Notes: generated by a model from the letters alone, not told the origin. 64,000 nucleotides of DNA from Streptomyces sp. NBC_00654 (GCF_026341775.1 NZ_JAPEOB010000002.1:2604001-2668000), one strand, 5' to 3'. Positions 27,862 to 36,574 are shown, numbered from the stretch's first letter. Translations and numbers: made by a program.

Positions 27862-28865
27862 AGCGCGAGCCGCGGACCGACGCGGGAGCGGGGAAGCCGT
27901 CCGGCTCAGGAGCGCGGAGGCTGTCCGGCGGGAACGGCGGGAGCGGCCGGCGGAGGCCGTCCGGCAGGAACGGCGGGAGCGGCCGGCGGAGGCCGTCCGG
28001 CGGGAACGGCAGGAACGGCGGGAACGGCGGGAGCGGCGGGCGGAGGCTGTCGGCGGTCGCCGCGGACGGGGCGCTGATCCTCTACTTCGTCTTCGCGCTG
28101 TTCCCGGTCGCCTGGATGGTGATCCTGTCGCTGAAGCCGGCCGACGAGCTGTTCAGTACGTACTTCTCGTTCACCCCGACCCTCGACTCCTACCGCACGG
28201 TGCTCGGTGCCGGGGACGACCAGGGGGTGCCGTTCCTGCGCTTCTTCGTCAACAGCCTGGTCGTCTCGGTGGGGGCGGTGGCCCTGTCCCTGGTGATCGG
28301 ACTGCCCGCCGCGTACGCCGCCGCCCGCTGGCGGTTCCGCGGCTCGGAGAACCTGATGTTCACCCTGCTCTCGTTCCGCTTCGCCCCCGAACTGACCGTG
28401 ATCATCCCGCTGTTCGTGCTCTATCAGCAGCTCGGCCTCTTCGACACCTACGTCGGTATGGTGTGGGTCCTCCAGCTGGTGACGCTGCCGCTGATCGTCT
28501 GGATCATGCGCTCGTACTTCTCCGATCTGTCGCCCGAGCTGGAGCAGGCGGCGCTGCTGGACGGCTACACCCGTAAACAGGCGTTCTTCAAGGTCGCGCT
28601 GCCGCTCGTGAAACCGGGCATCGCGGCCGTCTCCCTGCTGGCGTTCATCTTCGCGTGGAACAACTTCGTCTTCCCGCTCATCCTGACCTCGTCGAACGCC
28701 CAGACGGTGACAGTAGGCGCGCTGTCCTTCCTCGGCGGCGACCGCCCCAAGTACAACCTCACGGCCGCCGCCGCCCTGGTCTCGGTGGTCCCGCCGCTGC
28801 TGCTGGCACTGACCATCCAGCGGTATCTGGTGCGGGGCCTGTCCTTCGGGGCGGTGAAGTCATGA
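27858..28865 (+). CDS. ABC sugar/polyol permease, MalG type, with an Arg/Gly-rich N-terminal tail
   Basis: 335 residues. After a 68-residue N-terminal tail come six helices (ALILYFVFALFPVAWMVILS first). The EAA-type loop is LEQAALLDGYTRKQAFFKVALPL. The tail is unusual. It is built from near-identical 12-residue blocks (SGGNGGSGRRRP type) with many Arg, and would be cytoplasmic. Typical MalG-like proteins start about 10-25 residues before helix 1. The GTG at 27858 overlaps the previous stop; no later start with a good ribosome site was seen. Confidence 0.92.
   Translation: MKREPRTDAGAGKPSGSGARRLSGGNGGSGRRRPSGRNGGSGRRRPSGGNGRNGGNGGSGGRRLSAVAADGALILYFVFALFPVAWMVILSLKPADELFSTYFSFTPTLDSYRTVLGAGDDQGVPFLRFFVNSLVVSVGAVALSLVIGLPAAYAAARWRFRGSENLMFTLLSFRFAPELTVIIPLFVLYQQLGLFDTYVGMVWVLQLVTLPLIVWIMRSYFSDLSPELEQAALLDGYTRKQAFFKVALPLVKPGIAAVSLLAFIFAWNNFVFPLILTSSNAQTVTVGALSFLGGDRPKYNLTAAAALVSVVPPLLLALTIQRYLVRGLSFGAVKS
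27915..28060. repeat. 36-bp in-frame tandem repeat in the permease N-terminus
   Basis: Units at 27915-27950 and 27951-27986 are almost identical. A third begins at 27987 and then degenerates into 9-bp GGAACGGCG steps. Each full unit encodes 12 residues. Confidence 0.85.
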
Positions 28866-30022
28866 CCGCCCCGGCCGCCATCGCCCTGCGCTCCGTCCAT
28901 CTGTCCTACGGCAGGAGCGTCGCGCTGGACGGGCTGGACCTGGAGGTGGCCGAGGGCGAGTTCTACTGTCTGCTCGGCCCCTCGGGCGCGGGCAAGACGA
29001 CCACGCTGAAGACCGTCGCGGGCCTGGTGGAGCCGCGGTCCGGGTCGGTGGAGCTGGGCGGGGCGGACATGGCGGGCGTCGAGCCGTACGACCGGGGCGT
29101 GGCCATGTGCTTCGAGTCGTACGCGCTCTACCCGCACCGCACGGCGTACGACAATCTGGCCTCCCCGCTCCGGTCGCCCCGCCACCGCCTCCCCGCGGAC
29201 CGGGTGCGGGCCCGGATCGGGGAGACCGCCGAACTCCTCGGGATCAGCGCCCTGCTGGACCGGCCGGTGGGGGCCCTGTCCAACGGACAGCGGCAGCGCG
29301 TGGCGCTCGGCCGGGTGCTGGTCCGCCCGGCGCGGGCCTTCCTCCTCGACGAGCCGCTGTCGCACCTGGACGCCAAGCTGCGCCAGGCGATGCGGGCCGA
29401 GCTGCGGGCGATCGGCGCGGTGCGCAACACGACCACGCTGTACGTCACCCATGACTCGGTGGAGGCGCTGGCGCTCGGCGACCGGATCGGGGTGATCAGG
29501 GACGGCCGTCTGGTGCAGAGCGGCACGCGCGAGGAGCTGTGGCACCGGCCCCACGACACGTTCGTCGCCCGCGCCTTCGGCCGGCCCCGGATCAATCTGC
29601 TGCCGGGCACGGTGGCGGCCGAGGGGCGGTTCCGGGCGGCGGACGGGTCCTTCGAGCTGCCGCTGCCGGTTCCCGCCCCGCCGGGAACGGAGGTCCAACT
29701 GGGTCTGCGGCCGAGGGACATCGGGCTGGGCGACGGTCACGGCCCAGGGGACTCCGGTGCGCGTTCCGGCGGGCACGGAAGCGGCCGTGAAGACAGCTCC
29801 GTCATCGCGTTCACCGGCTCCGTCTACATCACCGAGGTGCTGGGCCGGGCGGCCGAGGTCACCGTCAGTGCCGGCGGACAGCAGCTGTCGCTCGTCGTGC
29901 CGCGCGCCGAGGCGGCGGGCCTGCGTCCCGATGATCCCGTGCGGCTGCGGGCGGAGCGGGCGAGACTGCTGCTGTTCGAGGCCGACCGGCCGGACAGACC
30001 AGGACGAAGGATCAGCCCATGA
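28862..30022 (+). CDS. ABC transporter ATPase A (MalK/UgpC-like) with Glu in the Q-loop
   Basis: 386 residues. Walker A LLGPSGAGKTTTLK and Walker B FLLDEPLSHLDAKLR are normal, and the C-terminal TOBE/OB regulatory domain is present. Two motifs deviate. The Q-loop reads CFESYALYPH where MalK has VFQSYALYPH, and the signature is LSNGQRQR instead of LSGGQ. The ATG overlaps the permease stop (ATGA). A second, different ATPase is encoded two genes on, so the transporter may use a heterodimer, as described for the GlpS/GlpT glycerol transporter type. Confidence 0.93.
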   Translation: MTAPAAIALRSVHLSYGRSVALDGLDLEVAEGEFYCLLGPSGAGKTTTLKTVAGLVEPRSGSVELGGADMAGVEPYDRGVAMCFESYALYPHRTAYDNLASPLRSPRHRLPADRVRARIGETAELLGISALLDRPVGALSNGQRQRVALGRVLVRPARAFLLDEPLSHLDAKLRQAMRAELRAIGAVRNTTTLYVTHDSVEALALGDRIGVIRDGRLVQSGTREELWHRPHDTFVARAFGRPRINLLPGTVAAEGRFRAADGSFELPLPVPAPPGTEVQLGLRPRDIGLGDGHGPGDSGARSGGHGSGREDSSVIAFTGSVYITEVLGRAAEVTVSAGGQQLSLVVPRAEAAGLRPDDPVRLRAERARLLLFEADRPDRPGRRISP

Positions 30023-30918
30023 GCAGTCTTCAGCAGCGCGGCCCCGCCCCCCGTCAGGCGTCCATCGCCGAGTACGTCCTCGCCGAGGGCGAGGTCAGCG
30101 CGGCCGAGCTGGCGGAGCGGTTCGACGTCAGTCTGATGACCATCCACCGCGACCTCGACGAGCTGGAACGGCAGGGCATCGTGCGCAAGTTCCGCGGCGG
30201 CGTGACGGCCCAGCCGTCCGGCGTCTTCGAGTCGAACGTCGCCTACCGGCTGAAGACGATGCGCGCCGAGAAGGCCGCCGTCGCCGAACGCGCGGTGGGG
30301 CTCATCGAGCCGGGCATGGCGGTGATGCTCGACGACTCGACCTCCACCCTGGAGATCGCGCGGCGGCTGCGGACCATCACCCCGCTGACCGTCGTCACCA
30401 ACTTCCTCGAAGCGATAACGCTGTTGTCGCAGGAGCGGGGCATCCATCTGATGGGGCTGGGCGGCGACTACGACCCCCTGCACTCCTCCTTCCTCGGGGT
30501 CTCCTGCGTGGAAGCCGTGCAGTCCCTCCAGGTCGATGTCTGCTTCACCTCCACCTCCGCGGTGTCCGGCGGCTTCGCCTACCACCAGGAGCAGCACATC
30601 GTCTCCGTGAAGCGGGCGATGCTCGACTCGGCCGCCCGTAACGTCCTGCTGCTCGACCACTCCAAGCTGGGGCGGGTGGCGCTGCACCGGCTCGCCCCGC
30701 TGTCCCGGTTCGATCTGGTGCTGGTGGACGACGGGGCGTCCGCCGAGGCGCTGCGCGACCTCGACGAGCACAAGGTCCCCTACGAGGTCTGCGCGACGGG
30801 CCCCGGGACCGCCGCGAGCACGGGTGCCGGCACCGCACCGGGCGGCACGGTCGGCACGGCAGGCAGCGCGGGCACCGCATCGGCACGGCACCGGGAGGCG
30901 GCGATGAACGGTGACTGA
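30019..30918 (+). CDS. DeoR-family transcriptional regulator of the locus
   Basis: 299 residues. An N-terminal winged helix (RQASIAEYVLAEGEVSAAEL, SLMTIHRDLDELERQGIVRK) is followed by the DeoR sugar-phosphate-sensing domain with LDDSTSTLEIARRL, VVTNFLEA, GLGGDYDPLHSSFLG and LLLDHSKLGR. Such proteins repress catabolic operons until a phosphorylated intermediate binds. The C-terminal 35 residues are Gly/Ala/Thr-rich and unlike the family. The ATG overlaps ATPase A's stop (ATGA), and the gene overlaps ATPase B by 8 bases, so it is made with the transporter. Probable operator: 25323-25354. Confidence 0.92.
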   Translation: MSSLQQRGPAPRQASIAEYVLAEGEVSAAELAERFDVSLMTIHRDLDELERQGIVRKFRGGVTAQPSGVFESNVAYRLKTMRAEKAAVAERAVGLIEPGMAVMLDDSTSTLEIARRLRTITPLTVVTNFLEAITLLSQERGIHLMGLGGDYDPLHSSFLGVSCVEAVQSLQVDVCFTSTSAVSGGFAYHQEQHIVSVKRAMLDSAARNVLLLDHSKLGRVALHRLAPLSRFDLVLVDDGASAEALRDLDEHKVPYEVCATGPGTAASTGAGTAPGGTVGTAGSAGTASARHREAAMNGD

Positions 30919-31987
30919 ACTGGCCCTGCGTGCCCTGCGCAAGACGTACACCGGGCGGGGCCGGGCAGCCGTCGAGGCGGTACGGGCCATCGACATCGAG
31001 CTGCGGTCCGGGGAACTGCTGGGCCTGCTGGGCCCGTCCGGGTGCGGCAAGTCCACGACGCTGCGGATGATCGCCGGTCTGGAGTCCGTCACCGGCGGCG
31101 ACATCCTCATCGGCGGCTCCTCCGTCGTGGGGCTCCCGGCGCAGCGGCGCAACATCGGGGTCGCCTTCGAGAACTACGCGCTGTACCCGCCGTTGACGGT
31201 CGCGGAGAACCTGGGTTTCGGGCTGTCGGCGCGGCGGCGGTACGGCCGGGCCGAGATCCGCGGCCGGGTCGCGGCCATGGCCGGCCGCCTCGGGATCACC
31301 GACCTGCTCGGCGCCCGCCCGGCCGGACTCTCCAGCGGGCAGAAGCAGCGGGTGGCGCTGGCCCGCGCCCTGATCCGGGAGCCCGACGTACTGCTGCTCG
31401 ACGAGCCGCTGTCCCATCTGGACGCGGCCGAACGGGATTCCACCCGACGGGAGTTGAAGCGCATCCAGCGGGACTCCGGGCACACCGCGATCCTGGTCAC
31501 GCACGACCAGGAGGAGGCACTGTCGCTCGCCGACCGGATCGCGGTGATGCGGGACGGGGAGATCCAGCAGCTCGGCACCCCCGAGGAGATCTACGACGCC
31601 CCGGCCAATGTGTTCGTCGCCGACTTCGTCGGGGAACCGGCGGTCAATCTGCTCCCGGGGGTCATGGACGGCGGGGGCGTCCGGCTCTCGGACTCCGTGC
31701 GCTTCCCCGTGCCGCACGGGCGGGCGGCCCCGGGGCGCGCGGTCGTCCTGGGCATCCGCCCCGAGGACCTCACCCTGGGCGGTACGGGCACACCGGCCAG
31801 GGTCTCCGCCCATGAACCCCTTCTGGAATCGGGCATCGCCACCCTCGCCCTGGAGGGGGTGGCCGGTCCCGTCGTCGTACTGACCGGGCCCGGGATACGG
31901 CTCGACCGCGACGACACCGTCCGGATCACCGCCGACCCGCAGCACATCCATGTCTTCGACGCCGAGACAGGAGACGCCCTCCGATGA
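30911..31987 (+). CDS. ABC transporter ATPase B (MalK/UgpC-like) with Glu in the Q-loop
   Basis: 358 residues, GTG start overlapping the regulator gene by 8 bases. Walker A GPSGCGKSTTLR and Walker B LLLDEPLSHLDAAERD are normal. The Q-loop reads VAFENYALYPP, again Glu in place of Gln, and the signature is LSSGQKQR. A C-terminal regulatory domain follows. It is well diverged from ATPase A, so it is not a recent duplicate. With A it probably forms the motor of the 26899/27858 permease pair. Its stop overlaps the next ATG (ATGA). Confidence 0.93.
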   Translation: MTELALRALRKTYTGRGRAAVEAVRAIDIELRSGELLGLLGPSGCGKSTTLRMIAGLESVTGGDILIGGSSVVGLPAQRRNIGVAFENYALYPPLTVAENLGFGLSARRRYGRAEIRGRVAAMAGRLGITDLLGARPAGLSSGQKQRVALARALIREPDVLLLDEPLSHLDAAERDSTRRELKRIQRDSGHTAILVTHDQEEALSLADRIAVMRDGEIQQLGTPEEIYDAPANVFVADFVGEPAVNLLPGVMDGGGVRLSDSVRFPVPHGRAAPGRAVVLGIRPEDLTLGGTGTPARVSAHEPLLESGIATLALEGVAGPVVVLTGPGIRLDRDDTVRITADPQHIHVFDAETGDALR

Positions 31988-33006
31988 ACCACCCCGCGAT
32001 CAGGATTCTGGCAGCCGGTGACCATTTCGTCCGCAGTTCGCTGATCACCGAGGCCCTGCGCCGGACGGCGGCCGCGGACGCGGACATCACCGAACTCACC
32101 CTTCCCTGGCCCCTGGAGCCCTTCGGCAGGGTCGGCGAGGTCGACGAGGCCAGCGATGCCGAGGACGCCCTGATCGGCGCCCTGGAAGGGGTCGAGGTCT
32201 GTGTGACCCAGATGGCCCCGTTCACCGAGCGGGTGCTGGCCGCCTCCCCCGCGCTGCGGCTCGTCGTCGTCTGCCGGGGCGGCCCGGTCAACGTCAACGC
32301 GCAGGCGGCCCGGGACCGGGGTGTACGCGTCTGCTTCGCCCCCGGGCGCAACGCGGCGGCGACCGCCGAGTTCACGGTCGGGCTGCTGCTGGCGGCCCTG
32401 CGGCGCATCCCCGAGGCCCACGACACCCTGCGCACCCAGGGCCGCTGGGACGCCACGCACTTCCTGTACGAGAGCGCCGGCCTCGAACTGGAGGACACCC
32501 CGGTCGGCCTGATCGGCTACGGGGCGGTCGGCAGCCGGGTGGCGAGGGCGCTCGGCGCGTTCGGTGCCGAGGTCGAGGTGTACGACCCCTATGTGCGCGG
32601 CGACGTCCACGGCATGCGCGCCACGTCGCTGGACGCGATGCTCGCCCGCTCCCGGGTCCTGACGCTGCACGCCCGGCTGACCCCGGAGACCCGGCATCTG
32701 ATCGGCGCCCGCGAACTGGCGCTGCTGCCCCGGGGCGCGGTCCTGGTGAACGCGGCCCGGGGCGGGCTGCTGGACACGGGCGCGCTGTGCGACGCGCTGG
32801 ATTCGGGGCAGTTGGCGGCCGCGGCCCTCGACACGTACGAGCAGGAGCCCCCGCCCACGTGCTCACGGCTGTTCCGGACCCCGCGCCTGCTGATGACCCC
32901 GCATGTGGCGGGCGCCAGCCGTGCCGTCGCGGAGAAGGCGGCCCGGATCGCGGCGGCGGAGGTCGCCCGCTACGTACGGGGCGAGCCCCCGGCCAACGCC
33001 CTGTGA
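31984..33006 (+). CDS. D-2-hydroxyacid dehydrogenase family protein
   Basis: 340 residues. The NAD-binding domain has LIGYGAVGSRVARALGAFGAEV, and the catalytic Arg lies in VNAARGGLLDTGAL. The Glu is in ALDTYEQEPPP and the His in MTPHVAGAS, so all three active residues are present. It resembles phosphoglycerate-dehydrogenase-like oxidoreductases. In this operon it would oxidise or reduce a hydroxy acid, possibly a tetronate or a phosphorylated derivative. Start overlaps ATPase B stop. A 91-bp gap with a weak hairpin precedes kinase B. Confidence 0.9.
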   Translation: MNHPAIRILAAGDHFVRSSLITEALRRTAAADADITELTLPWPLEPFGRVGEVDEASDAEDALIGALEGVEVCVTQMAPFTERVLAASPALRLVVVCRGGPVNVNAQAARDRGVRVCFAPGRNAAATAEFTVGLLLAALRRIPEAHDTLRTQGRWDATHFLYESAGLELEDTPVGLIGYGAVGSRVARALGAFGAEVEVYDPYVRGDVHGMRATSLDAMLARSRVLTLHARLTPETRHLIGARELALLPRGAVLVNAARGGLLDTGALCDALDSGQLAAAALDTYEQEPPPTCSRLFRTPRLLMTPHVAGASRAVAEKAARIAAAEVARYVRGEPPANAL

Positions 33007-33097
33007 GCCCTCGCCCGAAGAACTCCGCCGAAGCGGTTCCTCCGGAACACCGCTGACGCGGCTTCCCCGAAACTCCTCTGACCGGAGGTCGTGCGCC

Positions 33098-34585
33098 GTG
33101 ACCAGGTACACCGGGACCCAGTACGTCGGGACCAGGTACGTCGGGACCAGGTACGTCGGGATCGATGTCGGCACCTCGCTGGTGAAGGCCGCCGCCTTCG
33201 ACGAGCGCGGCCGCACACTGGCCGTCGAGTCCCGCCCCGTGGGGCTGGACATCCATGACGGCCACGTCGAGCAGGACATGGACGAGGTGTACGGGGCGGT
33301 CGTCGAGGTCCTGGACGCGCTGGGCCCGGACGGGGTGGCGTTCACCGGCCTCACCGGGCAGGGCGACGGGGTCTGGCTGGTGGACGCGGCGGGCCGCCCG
33401 GTGCGCAGGGCCATCTCCTGGATGGACGGCCGCGCCCATGAACTGGTCGACGACTGGCTGGTGTCGGGCGCCTTCGAGGAGGTCTACCGGCGCACCGGCA
33501 GCGCGATGTTCCCGGGCTGCCCCGGCCCGGTGCTGGCCTGGCTGGACCGCTGCGAACCCGCCTCCCTGGACGCGGCGGCCACCGCCCTGTACTGCAAGGA
33601 CATGGTGTTCCAGCGGCTGACGGGGGTCCGGGCGACCGATGTCTCCGACGCCTCGATGCCGTTCCTGGACCCGGTGACCCGGGCGTACTCCCCCGAGGTG
33701 CTGGCCGCGCTCGGCCTCTCCCACCGGGCCGGGCTGCTGCCGCCGGTGAGCGACCCGGTGGCGACCGCCCTGCTGCCCAGCGGGGTACGGGTGTCCAACG
33801 GTCCGTACGACCTGCCGGCCGCCGCGCTCGGCGCGGGTGTCACCCGGCCCGGCGACGGTCTGCTGATCGTCGGCACCTGCCTGGCCGCGCTGGTCGCCAC
33901 CGACCGTCTCGATCTGACCGGCGAACCGGCCGGGCTGCACATCTCCACCGACCGTCCGGGCCACTGGCTGCGCGCCATGCCCGCGATGGTCGGCACGGCG
34001 GCCCTGGACTGGGTGCTGCACACCACCGGCGTACGCCTCCATCAGGTCGACGCCCTGCTGGAGACGACACCGCCCGGGGCTCACGGCGTCCGGGTGCTGC
34101 CCTATTTCGCGCCGTCCGGCGAACGCGCGCCGTTCGTCGAGCCCCGGCTGCGGGCCGAACTCACCGGTGTCACCCTGGAGTCGACCCCGGCCGATCTGAT
34201 CCGTGCCGTCTGCGAGGGCATCGCCTTCGCCGCCCGGCACTGCCTGGAGGCGGCGGGGCTGACCGGCACCCTCGCCCTGTGCGGCGGCGGCACCCGCTCG
34301 CCCGCCTGGACGCGGCTGTTCGCCGATGTGCTGGGCCGGCCCGTGCGGATCGTGGAGGGCGAGGTGGGTGCCCGGGGCGCGGTGCTGGCGGCGGGAGCAC
34401 GCTTCGGGGTGGAGCTGGACACGGCGTCGTGGACGGCGCCGGCCTCGGTGGTGACGCCGGACGCCCGGCGGGCGGCGTTCTACGCGAAAGCGTACGAGGA
34501 CCATCTGGCGCGGCTCGCCGAGGCCCGGACCCACGCACGCGCCGACGGAGGTCCCGGCGCCCGTACCCGTACCCGTACCGGCTGA
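33098..34585 (+). CDS. FGGY-family kinase B, erythritol-kinase-like
   Basis: 495 residues. YVGIDVGTSLVKAAAFD is the phosphate-1 motif. VEQDMDEVY, LTGQGDGVWLVD, YCKDMVFQRLTG and RATDVSDAS closely follow the pattern of erythritol kinase EryA. It would phosphorylate a polyol taken up by the transporter. The GTG at 33098 has GGAGG nine bases upstream. The first 20 residues are four pentapeptides of the TRYVG type that directly copy the first strand of the protein. A tetritol, pentitol or related substrate is likely; erythritol itself is not proven. Confidence 0.88.
   Translation: MTRYTGTQYVGTRYVGTRYVGIDVGTSLVKAAAFDERGRTLAVESRPVGLDIHDGHVEQDMDEVYGAVVEVLDALGPDGVAFTGLTGQGDGVWLVDAAGRPVRRAISWMDGRAHELVDDWLVSGAFEEVYRRTGSAMFPGCPGPVLAWLDRCEPASLDAAATALYCKDMVFQRLTGVRATDVSDASMPFLDPVTRAYSPEVLAALGLSHRAGLLPPVSDPVATALLPSGVRVSNGPYDLPAAALGAGVTRPGDGLLIVGTCLAALVATDRLDLTGEPAGLHISTDRPGHWLRAMPAMVGTAALDWVLHTTGVRLHQVDALLETTPPGAHGVRVLPYFAPSGERAPFVEPRLRAELTGVTLESTPADLIRAVCEGIAFAARHCLEAAGLTGTLALCGGGTRSPAWTRLFADVLGRPVRIVEGEVGARGAVLAAGARFGVELDTASWTAPASVVTPDARRAAFYAKAYEDHLARLAEARTHARADGGPGARTRTRTG
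33101..33160. repeat. 15-bp in-frame tandem repeat at the kinase B N-terminus
   Basis: Four units (33101, 33116, 33131, 33146) of ACCAGGTACGTCGGG; the last two are identical. They encode Thr-Arg-Tyr-Val-Gly. Confidence 0.9.
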
Positions 34586-34726
34586 CCCCCGCGCGGACAC
34601 CGCGCCCCACGCCCGCGGAGCTCCGACCCCCCTCCCCACGGCCGTACATGAACCGGCAAGCCCCAGTCCGCCCGGCCGTAACCCCCCATCGCTTTGGTGG
34701 TCCTTCCGCCCACCTGAGGAGTTCCC

Positions 34727-35803
34727 ATGTCCCCTGTCCCCGGCCGCCGTTCGATCCTTCTGGCCACCGCCGCGGTGACCGCGGCGGCGACAGCGCCCGC
34801 CACCGCCGCCACCGCCGACGCCACGGACCGCGGCCCGCACCGGCCCCGGGGCCCGGTGGTCGTCGGCCACCGGGGCGCGGCGGGCTGGCGCCCCGAACAC
34901 ACGGCTGCCGCGTACACCTTCGGTGTGCGGTGCGGGGCCGACTGGATCGAGCCGGACCTCGTACCGACCAAGGACCACGTCCTGATCGTGCGCCACGAGA
35001 ACGAGATATCCGGGACGACGGATGTCGCCGGGCACCCGGAGTTCGCCGGCCGCCGCACGACGAAGACGGTCGACGGGAAGGCCGTCACCGGCTGGTTCAC
35101 CGAGGACTTCACCCTCGCCGAACTCAGGACGCTGCGGGCGGTGGAGCGGCTTCCGCTGATCCGCAACCGCAACACGGTCTTCGACGGCCGCCAGCAGATC
35201 ATGACCTTCCAGGAGGTCATCGATCTGGCGCGTGCGCTGTCGAAGGAGTACGGCCGCAGGATCGCGGTCTTCCCCGAGACGAAGCACCCCACGTACTTCC
35301 GCTCGATCGGCCTGCCGCTGGAGCCGGAGCTGGTCCGGGTGATCCGCCGCAACCGCCTCACCCCCCGGGAGTGCGTCGTCCAGTCCTTCGAACCGTCCAG
35401 CCTGCACCGGATCGCCGGAGCCCGGCTCGGTCTGCCGCTCTGGCAGGCGCTCGGCACCGGCGGCGGCCCGTACGGCCACGGGATCACGTACAAGGAGATG
35501 ATGACCCCGGCCGGGCTGCGGGAGATCGCCTCGTACGCGGACTGGATCGGCCCGGACAAGTCCTCGCTGGTGCCGCCGCTCACGCTGCTGGCCGACGCGC
35601 ACGCGGCGGGTCTGAAGGTCGGTGCGTACACCTTCCGCGCCGAGAACCAGTACCTTCCCGCGCAGTACCGCCGGGGCACCGCGCCGAACGACTTCGGTGA
35701 CGCGTTCGCCGAGTACGCCTTCCACTTCGCGCGGGGCGTGGACGCGGTGGTGACGGACTTCCCGGACATCGCGGCGGCAGCGCGGGAAGACCTGTGGGCA
35801 TAG
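34727..35803 (+). CDS. Secreted glycerophosphodiester phosphodiesterase
   Basis: 358 residues. A Tat-type signal (GRRSILLATAAVTAA) precedes VVGHRGAAGWRPEHT, the GDPD catalytic His and Arg motif. WIEPDLVPTKD and VFPETKHPTY carry the metal-binding Glu/Asp residues. It hydrolyses glycerophosphodiesters from lipids or teichoic acids to glycerol 3-phosphate outside the cell, a family inference. It lies 141 bases after kinase B and is probably a separate unit, though glycerol compounds would suit a polyol importer next door. Confidence 0.92.
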   Translation: MSPVPGRRSILLATAAVTAAATAPATAATADATDRGPHRPRGPVVVGHRGAAGWRPEHTAAAYTFGVRCGADWIEPDLVPTKDHVLIVRHENEISGTTDVAGHPEFAGRRTTKTVDGKAVTGWFTEDFTLAELRTLRAVERLPLIRNRNTVFDGRQQIMTFQEVIDLARALSKEYGRRIAVFPETKHPTYFRSIGLPLEPELVRVIRRNRLTPRECVVQSFEPSSLHRIAGARLGLPLWQALGTGGGPYGHGITYKEMMTPAGLREIASYADWIGPDKSSLVPPLTLLADAHAAGLKVGAYTFRAENQYLPAQYRRGTAPNDFGDAFAEYAFHFARGVDAVVTDFPDIAAAAREDLWA

Positions 35804-35873
35804 TTCCCGCCACCTCCTGAGTCCTAGGCCGAAGGACTGATCACGCGCGAACCCTCCTGCTGTTAGCCTGCTC

Positions 35874-35890
35874 TTGCACATAGGTTGCAA
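35874..35890 (+). promoter_or_regulatory. Nur-type operator before sodF
   Basis: TTGCAC-ATAGG-TTGCAA fits the TTGCAA-N5-TTGCAA box of the nickel regulator Nur with one mismatch in the first half. It lies 43 bases before the sodF start. In S. coelicolor Nur with Ni represses the Fe-SOD gene and allows the Ni-SOD to take over. Confidence 0.8.
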
Positions 35891-35932
35891 TAACAACTGG
35901 ACGGCATTTCCAGCAGTCGGAGGGTTCGCATC

Positions 35933-36574
35933 ATGGCCACGTACACGCTCCCGGAGCTCCCCTACGATTACGCGGCGCTCGAACCGGTCATCAATCCGCA
36001 GATCATCGAGCTGCACCACGACAAGCACCACGCCGCGTACGTCAAGGGCGCCAACGACACCCTGGAGCAGTTGGAAGAGGCCCGCGACAAGGAGGCCTGG
36101 GGCGCCATCAACGGCCTCCAGAAGAACCTCGCGTTCCACCTTTCCGGTCACATCCTGCACTCGATCTACTGGCACAACATGACCGGCGACGGCGGCGGCG
36201 AGCCCCTCGCGGCGGACGGCGTCGGCGATCTGGCCGACGCGATCACCGAGTCGTTCGGCTCCTACGCCGGTTTCAAGTCCCAGCTGACGAAGGCCGCCGC
36301 CACCACGCAGGGTTCCGGCTGGGGCGTTCTCGCGTACGAGCCCGTCAGCGGCAAGCTGATCGTCGAGCAGGTCTACGACCACCAGGGCAACGTCGGCCAG
36401 GGCTCGGTCCCGGTCCTGGTCTTCGACGCCTGGGAGCACGCCTTCTACCTTCAGTACAAGAACCAGAAGGTGGACTTCATCGAGGCGATGTGGCGCGTCG
36501 TCAACTGGCAGGACGTGGCGAAGCGGTACGCCGCCGCCAAGGAGCGCGTGAACGTGCTCCTGCTCGCCCCCTGA
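35933..36574 (+). CDS. sodF: Superoxide dismutase, iron (or iron-zinc) type
   Basis: 213 residues. It converts superoxide to oxygen and hydrogen peroxide in the cytoplasm. Metal ligands are His28 (LHHDKHH), a His in [15 protein letters not shown], and Asp and His in [10 protein letters not shown]. The residue pattern and promoter fit SodF of Streptomyces. The ATG follows a CGGAGGG ribosome site by about eight bases. Expression is expected when nickel is scarce, through the Nur-type box. It ends at a strong hairpin that overlaps the next gene's start. Confidence 0.96.
   Translation: MATYTLPELPYDYAALEPVINPQIIELHHDKHHAAYVKGANDTLEQLEEARDKEAWGAINGLQKNLAFHLSGHILHSIYWHNMTGDGGGEPLAADGVGDLADAITESFGSYAGFKSQLTKAAATTQGSGWGVLAYEPVSGKLIVEQVYDHQGNVGQGSVPVLVFDAWEHAFYLQYKNQKVDFIEAMWRVVNWQDVAKRYAAAKERVNVLLLAP

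Noticed and set aside
23253..34585. Naming the polyol locus as an erythritol operon
   Set aside because: Only kinase B resembles EryA; the dehydrogenase and isomerase genes of known erythritol operons are absent, so the substrate is left open.
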